Shown one piece after another: positions 52,482-60,584 of a DNA stretch of 64,000 bases. Numbering within the stretch: position 1 is the first letter of the stretch; the number at the start of each line of letters is the position of its first letter. Source of the stretch: an uncultured Kocuria sp. (lineage in GTDB: Bacteria; Actinomycetota; Actinomycetes; Actinomycetales; Micrococcaceae); the NCBI RefSeq assembly GCF_947500125.1, contig NZ_CANMRA010000014.1, positions 1-64,000 on the forward strand, written 5' to 3'. The notes under the pieces are model-generated. The model was not told where the DNA came from and did no database searches. It saw nothing but the letters and a program-made list of their open reading frames with translations. A program made the translations under genes and the position numbers.

Positions 52482-53935
52482 CCGCGTTCCGGAGGGGCCG
52501 GCCCGGCCTGCGGGCGCGGCGGATCGCCTACCCGGCGCTGCTGGGCACCACGGCGCTGGGCACGATGTCCTCGAACGTGATCAACGCGCCGCTGTACGTC
52601 ATCCAGACGGACCTCGGCATGACGGCCCAGCAGTCGGTGCTGGCCGTGAGCGCCTTCACGGTCGCCATGGCCACGGCCGTCCCGCTCGCCGGGTGGCTCG
52701 GCGACCGGCTCGGCGTCAAGGCCTTCCTCATCTCGGCGCTGGGCGTCATGGTCCTCGCGGAGCTCACGGCGGCCGTTGCGGCGGGCATGGAGTCCCTCGT
52801 GCTCGCCCGGATGGTGCAGGGCGCGGCCTGCAGCGCGATCCCGCCCTGCGTGCAGGCGGCCCTGGTCACCACCTGGCCGGAGCGGACCGCGCAGACGATG
52901 GGGGCGTGGGCCTCGGCCATCGGCGTGGGGCAGGCGGTGGGCCCGCCCTTCGGCGGCGTCCTCACCGAGGCCCTGGGCTGGCGCTGGGTCTTCGCCGTGC
53001 ACGCCGGGCTGGTGCTCGTGCTGATGCTCCTGCTCGCGGTGTTCATGCCCCGGATCGGGCGGCGGCGCCCGCCCATGCACGTGTCCGCGATGGCCTGGCT
53101 CGTCGTCGGCGGCGGGTCGACGGCCGCCGCCGTGCTGCTGGCCGGGCAGTCCGGTCCGTGGTCGTGGGCCGCGGCGAGCGCGGCCTGCGCGGTGCTCGGC
53201 TGGTGGCTGTTCGCCCACCTCTCCCGGCGGCGGTTCCGGCGCGCCGCGGGGGACGCCACGGCGCCCCGGCCCCTGCTGGACCCGGCCCTGCTGCGGGACC
53301 CCGCCTATCTCACGGCCGCGGCCGGAGCGGGACTGGCCATGGGCTCCATGGCGGTGGCCATCGTGGCCATGCCCCTGTTCCTCGGCTCGGACCTGGACCT
53401 GGGGCCCGCCCAGATCGGCGCCGTGGTCTTCACCCTGGCGCTGGCCATGACGGCGGCGGGACCCGTCGCGGCCCGGGTGGGCCGCCGGCACGGCAGCGGG
53501 ATCCAGCTGAGCCGCGGCGTCCTGATCCTCGTGGTCGCCGCCCCGGTGGTCACCCTGGCCATGGTCTCGTCCGGGCTCGGCGTGGCCCGCTGGGTGATCG
53601 TGTCCCTGGTGGTCCTGGGGCTCGTGCTCGCCGGGACCGGCATCGCCTTCGCCCAGAGCGCGGCGGCCACGGAGCTCGTGCTCTCGCCCGCCGGGGGCTC
53701 GGGGACCGCGATCGGCATCCACAACATGATCCGCTTCCTCTCGATGGCCGTGGGCTACTCCGGGGTCTCCCTGGCGTGGGCCACCGGCGCCTCGATCCTC
53801 GTCTTCCCCGCGGTCGCCCTGACCGCGCTGGGCCTGCTCGCGACCCTGCGGGCCACCCGCCGGGAACGCCCGGCACCTCCGACCGCACCGACCACCGCGG
53901 GTCCTGGGACCCGCCGACGAAAGGACCGACCATGA
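52478..53935 (+). CDS. MFS transporter (DHA2-like)
   Basis: The 485-residue protein has about 13-14 helices. LALSAFTVAMATAVPLAGWLGDRLGVKAFL-type motif A and GVGQAVGPPFGGVLTEALGWRWVFAVHA (motif C-like, typical of 14-helix drug-proton antiporters) are visible. It is embedded by ATGA overlaps between the thioesterase and the last acyl-CoA dehydrogenase, so it belongs to the catabolic operon. It may move an organic acid rather than a drug. Frames open upstream of 52478 run through the thioesterase gene and are not credible. Confidence 0.87.
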   Translation: MTAFRRGRPGLRARRIAYPALLGTTALGTMSSNVINAPLYVIQTDLGMTAQQSVLAVSAFTVAMATAVPLAGWLGDRLGVKAFLISALGVMVLAELTAAVAAGMESLVLARMVQGAACSAIPPCVQAALVTTWPERTAQTMGAWASAIGVGQAVGPPFGGVLTEALGWRWVFAVHAGLVLVLMLLLAVFMPRIGRRRPPMHVSAMAWLVVGGGSTAAAVLLAGQSGPWSWAAASAACAVLGWWLFAHLSRRRFRRAAGDATAPRPLLDPALLRDPAYLTAAAGAGLAMGSMAVAIVAMPLFLGSDLDLGPAQIGAVVFTLALAMTAAGPVAARVGRRHGSGIQLSRGVLILVVAAPVVTLAMVSSGLGVARWVIVSLVVLGLVLAGTGIAFAQSAAATELVLSPAGGSGTAIGIHNMIRFLSMAVGYSGVSLAWATGASILVFPAVALTALGLLATLRATRRERPAPPTAPTTAGPGTRRRKDRP

Positions 53936-55167
53936 CCACCACCTCGAGCGCCCCCTCGACCGAGGCCCCGGCCGCCGTCCGCGCGGGAGCCGCGACCTCC
54001 GACTACTTCCGGCTGGACGACGACCTGACGCCGGAGGAGATCGCCGTCCGGGACCGGGTGCGCGACTTCGCCCAGCAGCGCGTGCTCCCCGTCATCAACG
54101 ACTACTGGGAGCGCGCGGAGTTCCCCTGGGAGCTGCTGCCCGGCCTGGCCGAGCTCGGCATCATCGGCACCACCATCCAGGGGCACGGCTGCCCGGGGAT
54201 GAGCCGGCGGGCCGCCGGCATGGTGGCCCGCGAGATGGCCCGCGCCGACGGCAGCATCAACACGTTCCTGGGCGTGCACGGCAACCTGTGCATGGGGGCC
54301 CTGAACATGCTCGGGTCCGAGGAGCAGAAGGACCGCTGGCTGCCGGCCATGGCGCGGCTGGAGAAGACCGGGGCCTTCGCGCTCACGGAGCCCGAGCACG
54401 GCTCCGACTCGGTGGCCCTGGAGACCAGCGCCCGCCGCGACGGCGACTCCTGGGTGATCGACGGGCACAAGCGCTGGATCGGCAATGGGGACGCGGCCGA
54501 CGTCGTCGTCCTCTTCGCCCGCAACACCGAGGACGGAAAGGTGAACGCGTTCGTCGTGGAGAAGGACGACGACGGGAACCACCCGACCGGCTACCGCCCC
54601 GAGGTGATCACGGGCAAGGTCGGCAAGCGCGCCATCCAGCAGGCCGACATCGTGCTCGAGGGCCTGCGCATCCCGGCCGAGAACCGGCTGGAGCACTGCC
54701 GGTCCTTCAAGGACGTCTCCCGGGTCCTGCAGGCCACCCGCGGCGGGGCCGCCTGGGAGGCCGTGGGCCACGGCATGGCGGCCTTCGAGATCGCCGCCGA
54801 CTACGCCGCGACCCGCCGGCAGTTCGGCCACGCCATCGGCAGCTACCAGCTCGTCCAGTCCCGGCTGGCGAACATGCTCAGCGAGCTCACGGCCATGCAG
54901 CTGCTGTGCGTCCGCATGGCCGAGCTCGCCGACCGCGGCCAGCTGTCCAACGCGCAGGCCTCGATGGTGAAGATGGCCACCGCGCAGAAGGGCAAGTGGA
55001 TCTGCAACGAGGCCCGCGACCTCCTGGCGGGCAACGGCCTGCTGCTCGAGAACCACGTCATCCGGCACATGACGGACATGGAGGTCGTCTCCACCTACGA
55101 GGGCACCGACTTCATCCAGGCGCTGCTCGTGGGCCGGGACATCACCGGGATCTCGGCCTTCAGCTGA
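53932..55167 (+). CDS. Acyl-CoA dehydrogenase, GCDH-related but without the substrate Arg
   Basis: The 411-residue protein belongs to the same branch as the 43481 gene (GSEEQKDRWLPAMARLEKTGAFALTEPEHGSDS, IDGHKRWIGNGDAADVVV, ARDLLAGNGLLLENHVIRHMTDME) with the catalytic base Glu390 in STYEGTDFIQALLVG. The position equivalent to Arg93 of the first enzyme is Asn110 (SINTFLGVHGNL). A dicarboxyl substrate is therefore unlikely and a monocarboxylic acyl-CoA more probable. Its ATG overlaps the MFS stop. Last gene of the cluster. Confidence 0.9.
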   Translation: MTTTSSAPSTEAPAAVRAGAATSDYFRLDDDLTPEEIAVRDRVRDFAQQRVLPVINDYWERAEFPWELLPGLAELGIIGTTIQGHGCPGMSRRAAGMVAREMARADGSINTFLGVHGNLCMGALNMLGSEEQKDRWLPAMARLEKTGAFALTEPEHGSDSVALETSARRDGDSWVIDGHKRWIGNGDAADVVVLFARNTEDGKVNAFVVEKDDDGNHPTGYRPEVITGKVGKRAIQQADIVLEGLRIPAENRLEHCRSFKDVSRVLQATRGGAAWEAVGHGMAAFEIAADYAATRRQFGHAIGSYQLVQSRLANMLSELTAMQLLCVRMAELADRGQLSNAQASMVKMATAQKGKWICNEARDLLAGNGLLLENHVIRHMTDMEVVSTYEGTDFIQALLVGRDITGISAFS

Positions 55168-55187
55168 GCGCCTCGCCCTCCCCCTCG

Positions 55188-55261
55188 CGCCGAACTCACC
55201 ACCTCTGCCCGAGACGCCAGGACGAACCGCCGGGTCTCGGGCAGACGTGGTGAGTTCGGCG
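55188..55261. terminator. Long hairpin A between convergent genes
   Basis: Arms 55188-55215 and 55234-55261 form a 28-bp stem with one mismatch and an 18-base loop. The outer end reads GCCGAACTCACC / GGTGAGTTCGGC. It lies between the acyl-CoA dehydrogenase and the LysR gene and probably terminates both. Confidence 0.85.
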
Positions 55262-55272
55262 ACGGGGGCGCG

Positions 55273-55342
55273 GTGAAGTCACCGCTCCGGCCCGAAGGGT
55301 CCCGACAAGTCAGCGGGTCTCGGGCCGGAGCGGTGAGTTCAC
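55273..55342. terminator. Long hairpin B, related to hairpin A
   Basis: Arms 55273-55295 and 55320-55342 form a 23-bp stem with one mismatch. The right arm ends GGTGAGTTCAC and contains CGGGTCTCGGGC next to it, words also present in hairpin A. It overlaps the LysR stop codon. Confidence 0.85.
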
Positions 55343-56268
55343 GGAAGGCGGGGGGCCGGGGCGGGCAGCGGGCCCTCCGGCTCGGGGAACACCGTCTCGG
55401 AGATCTCGATGACGGACTGCAGGGCCGGGTTGACGTTCCCGCGGCGCCAGATGAGGCGGACCTCGACCGGCTTCTGCTCCTGTGTGAGCGGCTTGTAGAC
55501 CACGCCGCGGGACGGCACGTTGTCCCGGACGCTGGAGAGGATGAGGGAGATGCCCATCCCGGCGCCCACGAGGACCACGAGCGTCCAGGAGTCCGGGGCC
55601 ACCTGGACGACGCGCGGGACGAACCCTGCGTTCATGGCCAGCGTGTTGAGCCGGTTGGGCAGCGTGGCCCCCGCCCCGCCGGGCAGCACGATCCACGCCT
55701 CCTGGGCGAGGTCCGCGGCGTCGACCGACTCGCGGTCGGCCAGCGGGTGGTTCTCCGGGAGGGCGACGAGCAGCTCCTCGAGGGCGACGAGCCGGGAGCT
55801 GATCTCCGCCGGCAGGAAGTCCCAACGGCCGATCACGAGGTCCAGGGAGTCGTCCAGGACCTTCTCCAGGCCCAGGTAGGAGAACTGCGAGCTGTAGAGC
55901 TCCAGGCTGATCCCGGGGCGCCGGCGCCGGACCTGGCGCGCCAGCTCGCCCACCGCCTGGTTCACGGAGGCCCCGGCGAAGCCGAGCCTCGCCCGCCCGA
56001 TCTCGCCCTCCTGCGACTTGCGGACCACGTCCTTGATCCGCAGCGCGAGCATGACGAGCTCCCGGGCCGGCTCCAGCAGCGCCTCGCCCTGCGGCGTGAG
56101 GGTCACGTGGCGGGTGTTGCGCTCGAACAGGGTGGCGCCCAGCTCGGCCTCCAGCTGCCGGATCAGGCGGCTGAGTGGCGGCTGCGCCATGTGCAGGCGC
56201 TTCGCCGCGCGGCCGAAGTGCAGCTCCTCCGCGACGGCGAGGAACGCCTGGGCCTTGTGGACTTCCAT
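55339..56268 (-). CDS. LysR-family transcriptional regulator
   Basis: The 309-residue protein has the LysR HTH at the N-terminus (AQAFLAVAEELHFGRAAKRLHMAQPPLSRLIRQLEAELGATLFER). A two-lobed effector domain follows (about 90-300; DLVIGRWDF, ALPENHPLADRESVDAADLAQEAWI). It is divergent from the acetamidase-like genes and convergent with the acyl-CoA operon. A 13-bp motif (TCGCAATTGTCAT) next to its start recurs upstream of the full-length amidase gene, so I favour the amidases as targets. Control of the acyl-CoA operon is an alternative. Confidence 0.92.
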   Translation of the reverse strand: MEVHKAQAFLAVAEELHFGRAAKRLHMAQPPLSRLIRQLEAELGATLFERNTRHVTLTPQGEALLEPARELVMLALRIKDVVRKSQEGEIGRARLGFAGASVNQAVGELARQVRRRRPGISLELYSSQFSYLGLEKVLDDSLDLVIGRWDFLPAEISSRLVALEELLVALPENHPLADRESVDAADLAQEAWIVLPGGAGATLPNRLNTLAMNAGFVPRVVQVAPDSWTLVVLVGAGMGISLILSSVRDNVPSRGVVYKPLTQEQKPVEVRLIWRRGNVNPALQSVIEISETVFPEPEGPLPAPAPRLP

Positions 56269-56315
56269 CCGGCCAGACTAGGTCGTGCGCAGGGGGCAGC
56301 GCGGGAGCGGTTCCG

Positions 56316-56328
56316 TCGCAATTGTCAT
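56316..56328. promoter_or_regulatory. Shared 13-bp motif, site 1
   Basis: TCGCAATTGTCAT lies in the divergent region of the LysR gene and the short acetamidase paralogue. TCGTAATCGTCAT at 57446-57458, before the full-length acetamidase, matches it at 11 of 13 positions. Candidate LysR binding site. Confidence 0.4.
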
Positions 56329-56473
56329 TTGTGGGGCTTGTTCGCCCGTCCGTGGCATGCTTCGTCTCGTGATGAGGTCCGTCATGCTCCGGAAACACTT
56401 CGTGCCCGGTGCAGTAACACGGACTTCCTACAGTCGGAGCAGTACCGCTCGCCCCGCCCCCAAGGAGCAGCCC

Positions 56474-57397
56474 ATGACTGAGCACGCCGGACCAGGACCC
56501 GCGCCCGTGCTCCCGCACGCGCGGCGGCCGCTCCTCCGGGTGGTGGGCGGCACGGCCGTCCGGCCCGCCCGCACAGAGCCGGTCCCCACCCCGCCAGTCC
56601 CTGCACAGCCAGTCCCCACCGAGCCGGATCCGGACGAGGCCGCGCGGGCCCGCGCCGCGGCCGCGCGGGCCGCCCACCCCTCCTCCGGTCTGGGCGTGCC
56701 GGGTTTCCGGCGCCCGCAGCCCGCCGCGGTCCCCGGCCGGGACGACCGCCCGTCGCCCCGGGCGGAGGACCCCGAGGCGGCCCCGGAAGCCTCTCCGGAT
56801 GCCTCTCCGGATGCCGGCCCGGCCGCGCCGCCGCCCGGCGTCCCCGCCCTCGAAGGCACCGGCCCGCACGTGGTCACCGGCCCGGTGCTCCTGCCCGCGG
56901 CCCGGACCGGCGACGTGCTCAAGGTCGAGGTCCTCCACGTCGTGGACCCCGAGGCGTCCCCCGGGCCGCTCGGGACCGGGTGCACGGCCTATCTGCCGGT
57001 CCGCGCGGACGGCGCCGTCTTCTGCCCCCGGGAGCTCCACCGGGCCCTGGGCGCGGCCGGACAGCCCCTGTGGGGCACCTTCCGGGTGACCGTGTGCCGG
57101 ACCGGCGCCGAGGGCGTGCCCGCCGTGGCGCACCGGCAGCCGTTCGCCGAGACCGACGAGCACTGGATCGTCGTCGGGCGTTCGGGCTCGGAGGACGTCG
57201 ACGAGCGCACGTTCTGCCTGACCGCGGCCATGCACCGGGCCGTGAGCGCCGGGGTGGACTTCCTGGCCCGGGACCGCGGCATGGACCGGCCCATCGCCCA
57301 CGCCTACCTCTCGAGCGCCGCGGAGTTCGCCGTCACCCGGCTGGAGGACAGCTCCGCGGGCGCCCACGGCCGGATCCGCAAGGCCGATTTCGCCTGA
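56474..57397 (+). CDS. Shortened acetamidase/formamidase-family paralogue
   Basis: The 307-residue protein has a Pro/Ala-rich, probably disordered N-terminus (about 1-130). Then come two pieces of the acetamidase/formamidase fold: GPHVVTGPVLLPAARTGDVLKVEVLHV, directly joined to TGCTAYLPVRADGAVFCPRELH, LWGTFRVTVCRTG, HRQPFAETDEHWIVVG and IAHAYLSSAAEFAVT. Compared with the next gene it lacks about 130 internal residues, including the GVVSSRHGKGAL region and the segment up to GGGNIDIRHLG. It may be inactive, regulatory or altered in function. AAGGAG supports ATG 56474. No frame break is seen. Confidence 0.75.
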   Translation: MTEHAGPGPAPVLPHARRPLLRVVGGTAVRPARTEPVPTPPVPAQPVPTEPDPDEAARARAAAARAAHPSSGLGVPGFRRPQPAAVPGRDDRPSPRAEDPEAAPEASPDASPDAGPAAPPPGVPALEGTGPHVVTGPVLLPAARTGDVLKVEVLHVVDPEASPGPLGTGCTAYLPVRADGAVFCPRELHRALGAAGQPLWGTFRVTVCRTGAEGVPAVAHRQPFAETDEHWIVVGRSGSEDVDERTFCLTAAMHRAVSAGVDFLARDRGMDRPIAHAYLSSAAEFAVTRLEDSSAGAHGRIRKADFA

Positions 57398-57728
57398 GCG
57401 ACCCGCTCGCAACGGGCACTTCCACCCGTTCCGATCGATGTGCATTCGTAATCGTCATATTTCGCATGGAGCAGGCGAGACCCCCCGGTCACCCCCTACT
57501 GTGGGTGACGCAGGTCACGCGGACGTCCGTGCGCGGTCCCGACGACGAGGTCGGGCTGTCGCCGCCGGTAGCACCACGGCCGGGGCGTCCGGTGACCTGT
57601 CCAAACTCCCGTCCCGGCGCCGGCGCACGCCGTCACGGCGCGGAAACACGGGGACCCCGAACCCGAAACACCGTATCCCTAGGGTCATAGGCATTCGAGC
57701 AGCATGCCATTGACCTCAGGAGACACCC
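57398..57728 (+). promoter_or_regulatory. 331-bp region between the two amidase paralogues
   Basis: No gene is evident here. It holds TCGTAATCGTCAT (57446-57458, see site 1), a GTGAC-GCAG-GTCAC inverted repeat (57505-57518), and CCCTAGGG near 57670 followed by an AT-containing stretch. An AGGAG ribosome-binding site precedes ATG 57729. The length and motifs suggest a separately regulated promoter for the full-length amidase. Confidence 0.5.
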
Positions 57729-59096
57729 ATGAGTGAGCACTTCGCCCGCCGCGCCGCCGACGAACTCCAGCGGGGCCTGGGGCGGCGCACCTTCTTCCGG
57801 GCGGCCACCGCTGTGGCCGCCGCCGGCACGGTCACCGGCACGGGACTGAGCGCGGCGGCCGCGGCCGTCCCGATGGGCGCCCAGCACCAGGGCGGCGCCC
57901 GCCCCGGGTTCCGGGGCACCGTCCTGCAGCCCGGGAAGGGCCGGATTCCGGGGGACCACTACCTGCCCTCTGACGTGGACGGCGTGCTGTGGGGATACGT
58001 CCCGTCCCTGGACGCCGAGCCCTCGCTGCGGATGCGCTCGGGACGGACGGTCACCATCGACGCCGTCTCCCACGAGGGCATCCTCGAGGACCAGGGCCGG
58101 GACCCGTTGGAGTTCTTCGGCGAGCAGGGGGTGTCCCGCGGGCAGGTCCTGGAGGACGCGATCGAGATCGCCCGCGACTACGACCGCACCGAGCGGGACT
58201 TCGACCGGGACGGCCCGCACGTGGTCACCGGCCCGGTGTTCGTCGAGGAGGCCCGGCCGGGCGACGTCCTGAAGATCGAGACCCTGCACGCCGACCTGCG
58301 CGTGCCGTACGGGGTGGTCTCCAGCCGCCACGGCAAGGGCGCGCTGCCGCGCGCCGCGGACGGCGGCGCCCCGGCCGGTATCGAGCTCGAGGAGGTCATG
58401 CCCCCGGTCGGCACGGACGGCCGCGCCACGGGCGAACCGGAGGACTACGGCACCGTCTCGGTGTTCACCCCGGTCGAGAGGGGCCAGGGCGTGATGGGCG
58501 AAGGCCGGGTCCGCTTCCCGCTGCGACCGTTCATGGGCATGATGGGCGTCGCCTACGCCCAGGGTGCCGGGCCCACCGACGGCCTGCTCAACTCGATCCC
58601 GCCGACGCTGGGCGGCGGCAACATCGACATCCGCCACCTGGGCGTCGGCTCCACCTTCTATCTGCCCGTGCAGACGGACGGCGCCCTGTTCTACGTGGGG
58701 GACCCGCACATGGCCATGGGCGACGGCGAGGTGGCGCTCACCGCGATGGAGGGCTCGCTGCGCGGCACGTTCCGGCTCACCGTCTGCAAGGCGGGGGAGG
58801 GGGACGCGCCCTCCGTGGCCCACGCCTACCCCTTCGCGGAGACCGACGAGCACTGGATCCCGATCGGGCTCTCCGACCCGGACGGGGCGGCCGGGGGTCA
58901 GGGGTCCGACCTGGACGTGGCGATGCGCCGGGCCGTGGTCAACGCCCTCGACTTCCTCGAGACCGACAGGGGCATGGACCGGGCCGTGGCCTACGCCTAC
59001 CTCTCGGCCGCCGCGGACTTCGCGATCTCCCAGGTGGTGGACCGCACCGTGGGGGTGCACGGGCTGATCCGCAAGGCGGACTTCGACCGCTCCTGA
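57729..59096 (+). CDS. Tat-exported acetamidase/formamidase-family protein
   Basis: The 455-residue protein begins with a twin-arginine signal: RRTFFRA at residues 19-25, a hydrophobic Ala-rich stretch, and a likely cleavage site around residue 45-50. The mature part has the acetamidase/formamidase fold: GPHVVTGPVFVEEARPGDVLKIETL, GGGNIDIRHLGVGSTFYLPVQTDGALFYVGDPHMAMGDGEVALTAMEG, and FAETDEHWIPIG. The family cleaves short amides to ammonia and acid and is normally cytoplasmic. Export would make this an extracytoplasmic enzyme or binding protein. It fits the nitrogen-salvage theme of the window. Confidence 0.87.
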   Translation: MSEHFARRAADELQRGLGRRTFFRAATAVAAAGTVTGTGLSAAAAAVPMGAQHQGGARPGFRGTVLQPGKGRIPGDHYLPSDVDGVLWGYVPSLDAEPSLRMRSGRTVTIDAVSHEGILEDQGRDPLEFFGEQGVSRGQVLEDAIEIARDYDRTERDFDRDGPHVVTGPVFVEEARPGDVLKIETLHADLRVPYGVVSSRHGKGALPRAADGGAPAGIELEEVMPPVGTDGRATGEPEDYGTVSVFTPVERGQGVMGEGRVRFPLRPFMGMMGVAYAQGAGPTDGLLNSIPPTLGGGNIDIRHLGVGSTFYLPVQTDGALFYVGDPHMAMGDGEVALTAMEGSLRGTFRLTVCKAGEGDAPSVAHAYPFAETDEHWIPIGLSDPDGAAGGQGSDLDVAMRRAVVNALDFLETDRGMDRAVAYAYLSAAADFAISQVVDRTVGVHGLIRKADFDRS

Positions 59097-59107
59097 CCCG
59101 GGACTGT

Positions 59108-59113
59108 TAATCT
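59108..59113 (+). promoter_or_regulatory. -10 element for a leaderless DoxX transcript
   Basis: TAATCT ends seven bases before ATG 59120, so transcription should start at or next to the initiation codon. There is no Shine-Dalgarno. No good -35 is visible. Confidence 0.45.
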
Positions 59114-59119
59114 GCGGGC

Positions 59120-59578
59120 ATGACATCGTCCGCCCGGCCGGGGGCCCCCGCCACATCCCTGCCGCGCACGCTCGCGCGGGTCCTCCTGGGGCTCGTCCTG
59201 CTCGGCGCCGGGATCAGCCACCTCACCGTGGCCCGCCAGGAGTTCACGGCCCAGGTGCCCGGGTGGATGCCCGTGCCCGACGACGCCGTGGTGCTCGGCT
59301 CCGGGGTGGTGGAGATCGTGCTCGGCGCCGCGCTCGTCCTCCTGCCCCGGCGGCGGGTGCTGCTCGGGTGGCTCGCCGCGGCGTTCTTCGTGGCCGTGTT
59401 CCCGGGCAACGTCTCGCAGTACCTCACGCGCACCGACGCCTTCGGCCTGGACACCGACCGCGCCCGGGGCGTGCGCCTGCTGTTCCAGCCGCTGCTCGTG
59501 CTGTGGGCCCTGTGGTCCACCGGGGCGTGGCGGGCGTGGCGCCGCTCCCGCCGGGATCAGTCCCGGCGGTCGGCGTAA
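59120..59578 (+). CDS. DoxX-family membrane protein
   Basis: The 152-residue protein has four helices (about residues 17-38, 58-77, 82-102 and 120-135) with the DoxX-like start RVLLGLVLLGAGISHLTVARQEF, then GSGVVEIVLGAALVLLPRRRVLLGWL. The family is small and poorly defined, often linked to thiol or redox functions. It follows the amidase by 23 bp but has its own putative promoter. Its last 22 bases overlap the convergent small membrane-protein gene. Confidence 0.82.
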   Translation: MTSSARPGAPATSLPRTLARVLLGLVLLGAGISHLTVARQEFTAQVPGWMPVPDDAVVLGSGVVEIVLGAALVLLPRRRVLLGWLAAAFFVAVFPGNVSQYLTRTDAFGLDTDRARGVRLLFQPLLVLWALWSTGAWRAWRRSRRDQSRRSA

Positions 59579-59751
59579 CGGTCGGCGTAGCGGTCCCGCA
59601 CGCGCCGGTACAGGGTGAACGTGCCGAGATAGGCGAGGGCGGCGAGCGCCACGACGGGCAGCCACTCCTGGGCGTCCACGGTGGTCAGCAGTGCCCCGGC
59701 CGAGGTCAGCACCAGGGCCAGGACGAGCAGGGTCGCGACGATCGACTTCAC
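59557..59751 (-). CDS. Small two-helix membrane protein (64 residues)
   Basis: From GTG 59751, with AAGGA eight bases upstream, the frame encodes VKSIVATLLVLALVLTSAGALL, a short loop and a second helix (WLPVVALAALAYLGTFTLY). A basic tail with a duplicated RYAD follows. No family recognised. It converges on and slightly overlaps the DoxX gene. The good ribosome-binding site and the clean hydrophobic pattern support a real gene. Confidence 0.6.
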   Translation of the reverse strand: MKSIVATLLVLALVLTSAGALLTTVDAQEWLPVVALAALAYLGTFTLYRRVRDRYADRYADRRD

Positions 59752-59837
59752 GGGCGTCCTTCCGGGGCGCGGGGGGCGTTCGGGACAGCTCCAGCGTAAC
59801 GGCCCGGTGACAGCGTCCCGGCGGAAAGGGGTCGGGC

Positions 59838-60491
59838 TCAGCAGGCCGCGGCGAGCGCGGCCTCGGACGCGCTCGCCCGGGACTGCGCGGGGACATCGCC
59901 CAGGTGGAGCAGGTCCACCACGTCCGTCTCGTCGAGGGCGGCCTCGCGGGCCAGGAGGGTGATCGGCACGCCGTGGCGCACGGCCAGGCGGAGCTCGTCG
60001 CGCAGCGTCTCGACGGCCTGGTCGAGCCGCCACCGCTCGGCCTCGAGGCCGGCCTCGAAGGCGCAGAGGCGCTGCGCCTGCTCCTCGGCGTCCTGGGCGG
60101 CGAGGGACCCGGCGTCCGCCAGGGCCTGGTCGAAGGACCACTCGGCGGTCTCGACCCGTCCGGCCGCGGCCAGGACCCGCCGGGTGAAGAACGGGCGGAA
60201 CAGCATGGTCTCGCCGTCGGGGACGATCGACGCCGTCGCACCCCCGGGCAGCGGCGTCTCCTGCAGGAACCCGCAGCCGCAGGCGTGCACCCGCCGGCCC
60301 TCGACGGCCGCCTGGGCCACCGTGTGGTTGACGCGGTCCTGCACCTCGGCGAAGTCGAGGACGCGCACCGGCATGTGCTCGCCGCAGTGCACGGGGATCC
60401 CCGCGGCAGGTCCGGGATCCTCCTGGACCGCCCGGAGGGGGAAGGGGCCGGCGTTCTCGGCGGTGGACCTCGGGTGCTGCTGCTGGCTCAT
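59838..60491 (-). CDS. Unrecognised cysteine-containing protein
   Basis: The 217-residue soluble protein matches no family I know. The N-terminal half has Cys/His-bearing segments (PVHCGEHMPVRV, RVHACGCGFLQE) that could bind metal or react with thiols. The C-terminal half is Ala/Glu-rich helix, ending in a helix-turn-helix-like stretch (LRDELRLAVRHGVPITLLAREAALDETDVVDLLHLG) and a terminal Cys. AGGAAGAGG precedes ATG 60491. It is divergent from a MarR gene, with a perfect palindrome between, so MarR probably controls it. That pairing with Cys residues hints at stress or electrophile sensing. Confidence 0.65.
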   Translation of the reverse strand: MSQQQHPRSTAENAGPFPLRAVQEDPGPAAGIPVHCGEHMPVRVLDFAEVQDRVNHTVAQAAVEGRRVHACGCGFLQETPLPGGATASIVPDGETMLFRPFFTRRVLAAAGRVETAEWSFDQALADAGSLAAQDAEEQAQRLCAFEAGLEAERWRLDQAVETLRDELRLAVRHGVPITLLAREAALDETDVVDLLHLGDVPAQSRASASEAALAAAC

Positions 60492-60584
60492 CTCTCGACC
60501 TCTTCCTCACGTACCCTGCTGTGTTCCTCTGCGCCTGCCTGCGGGTCCCGGGAAACCGCACGATCCCCATCGAACAGCAGTATT

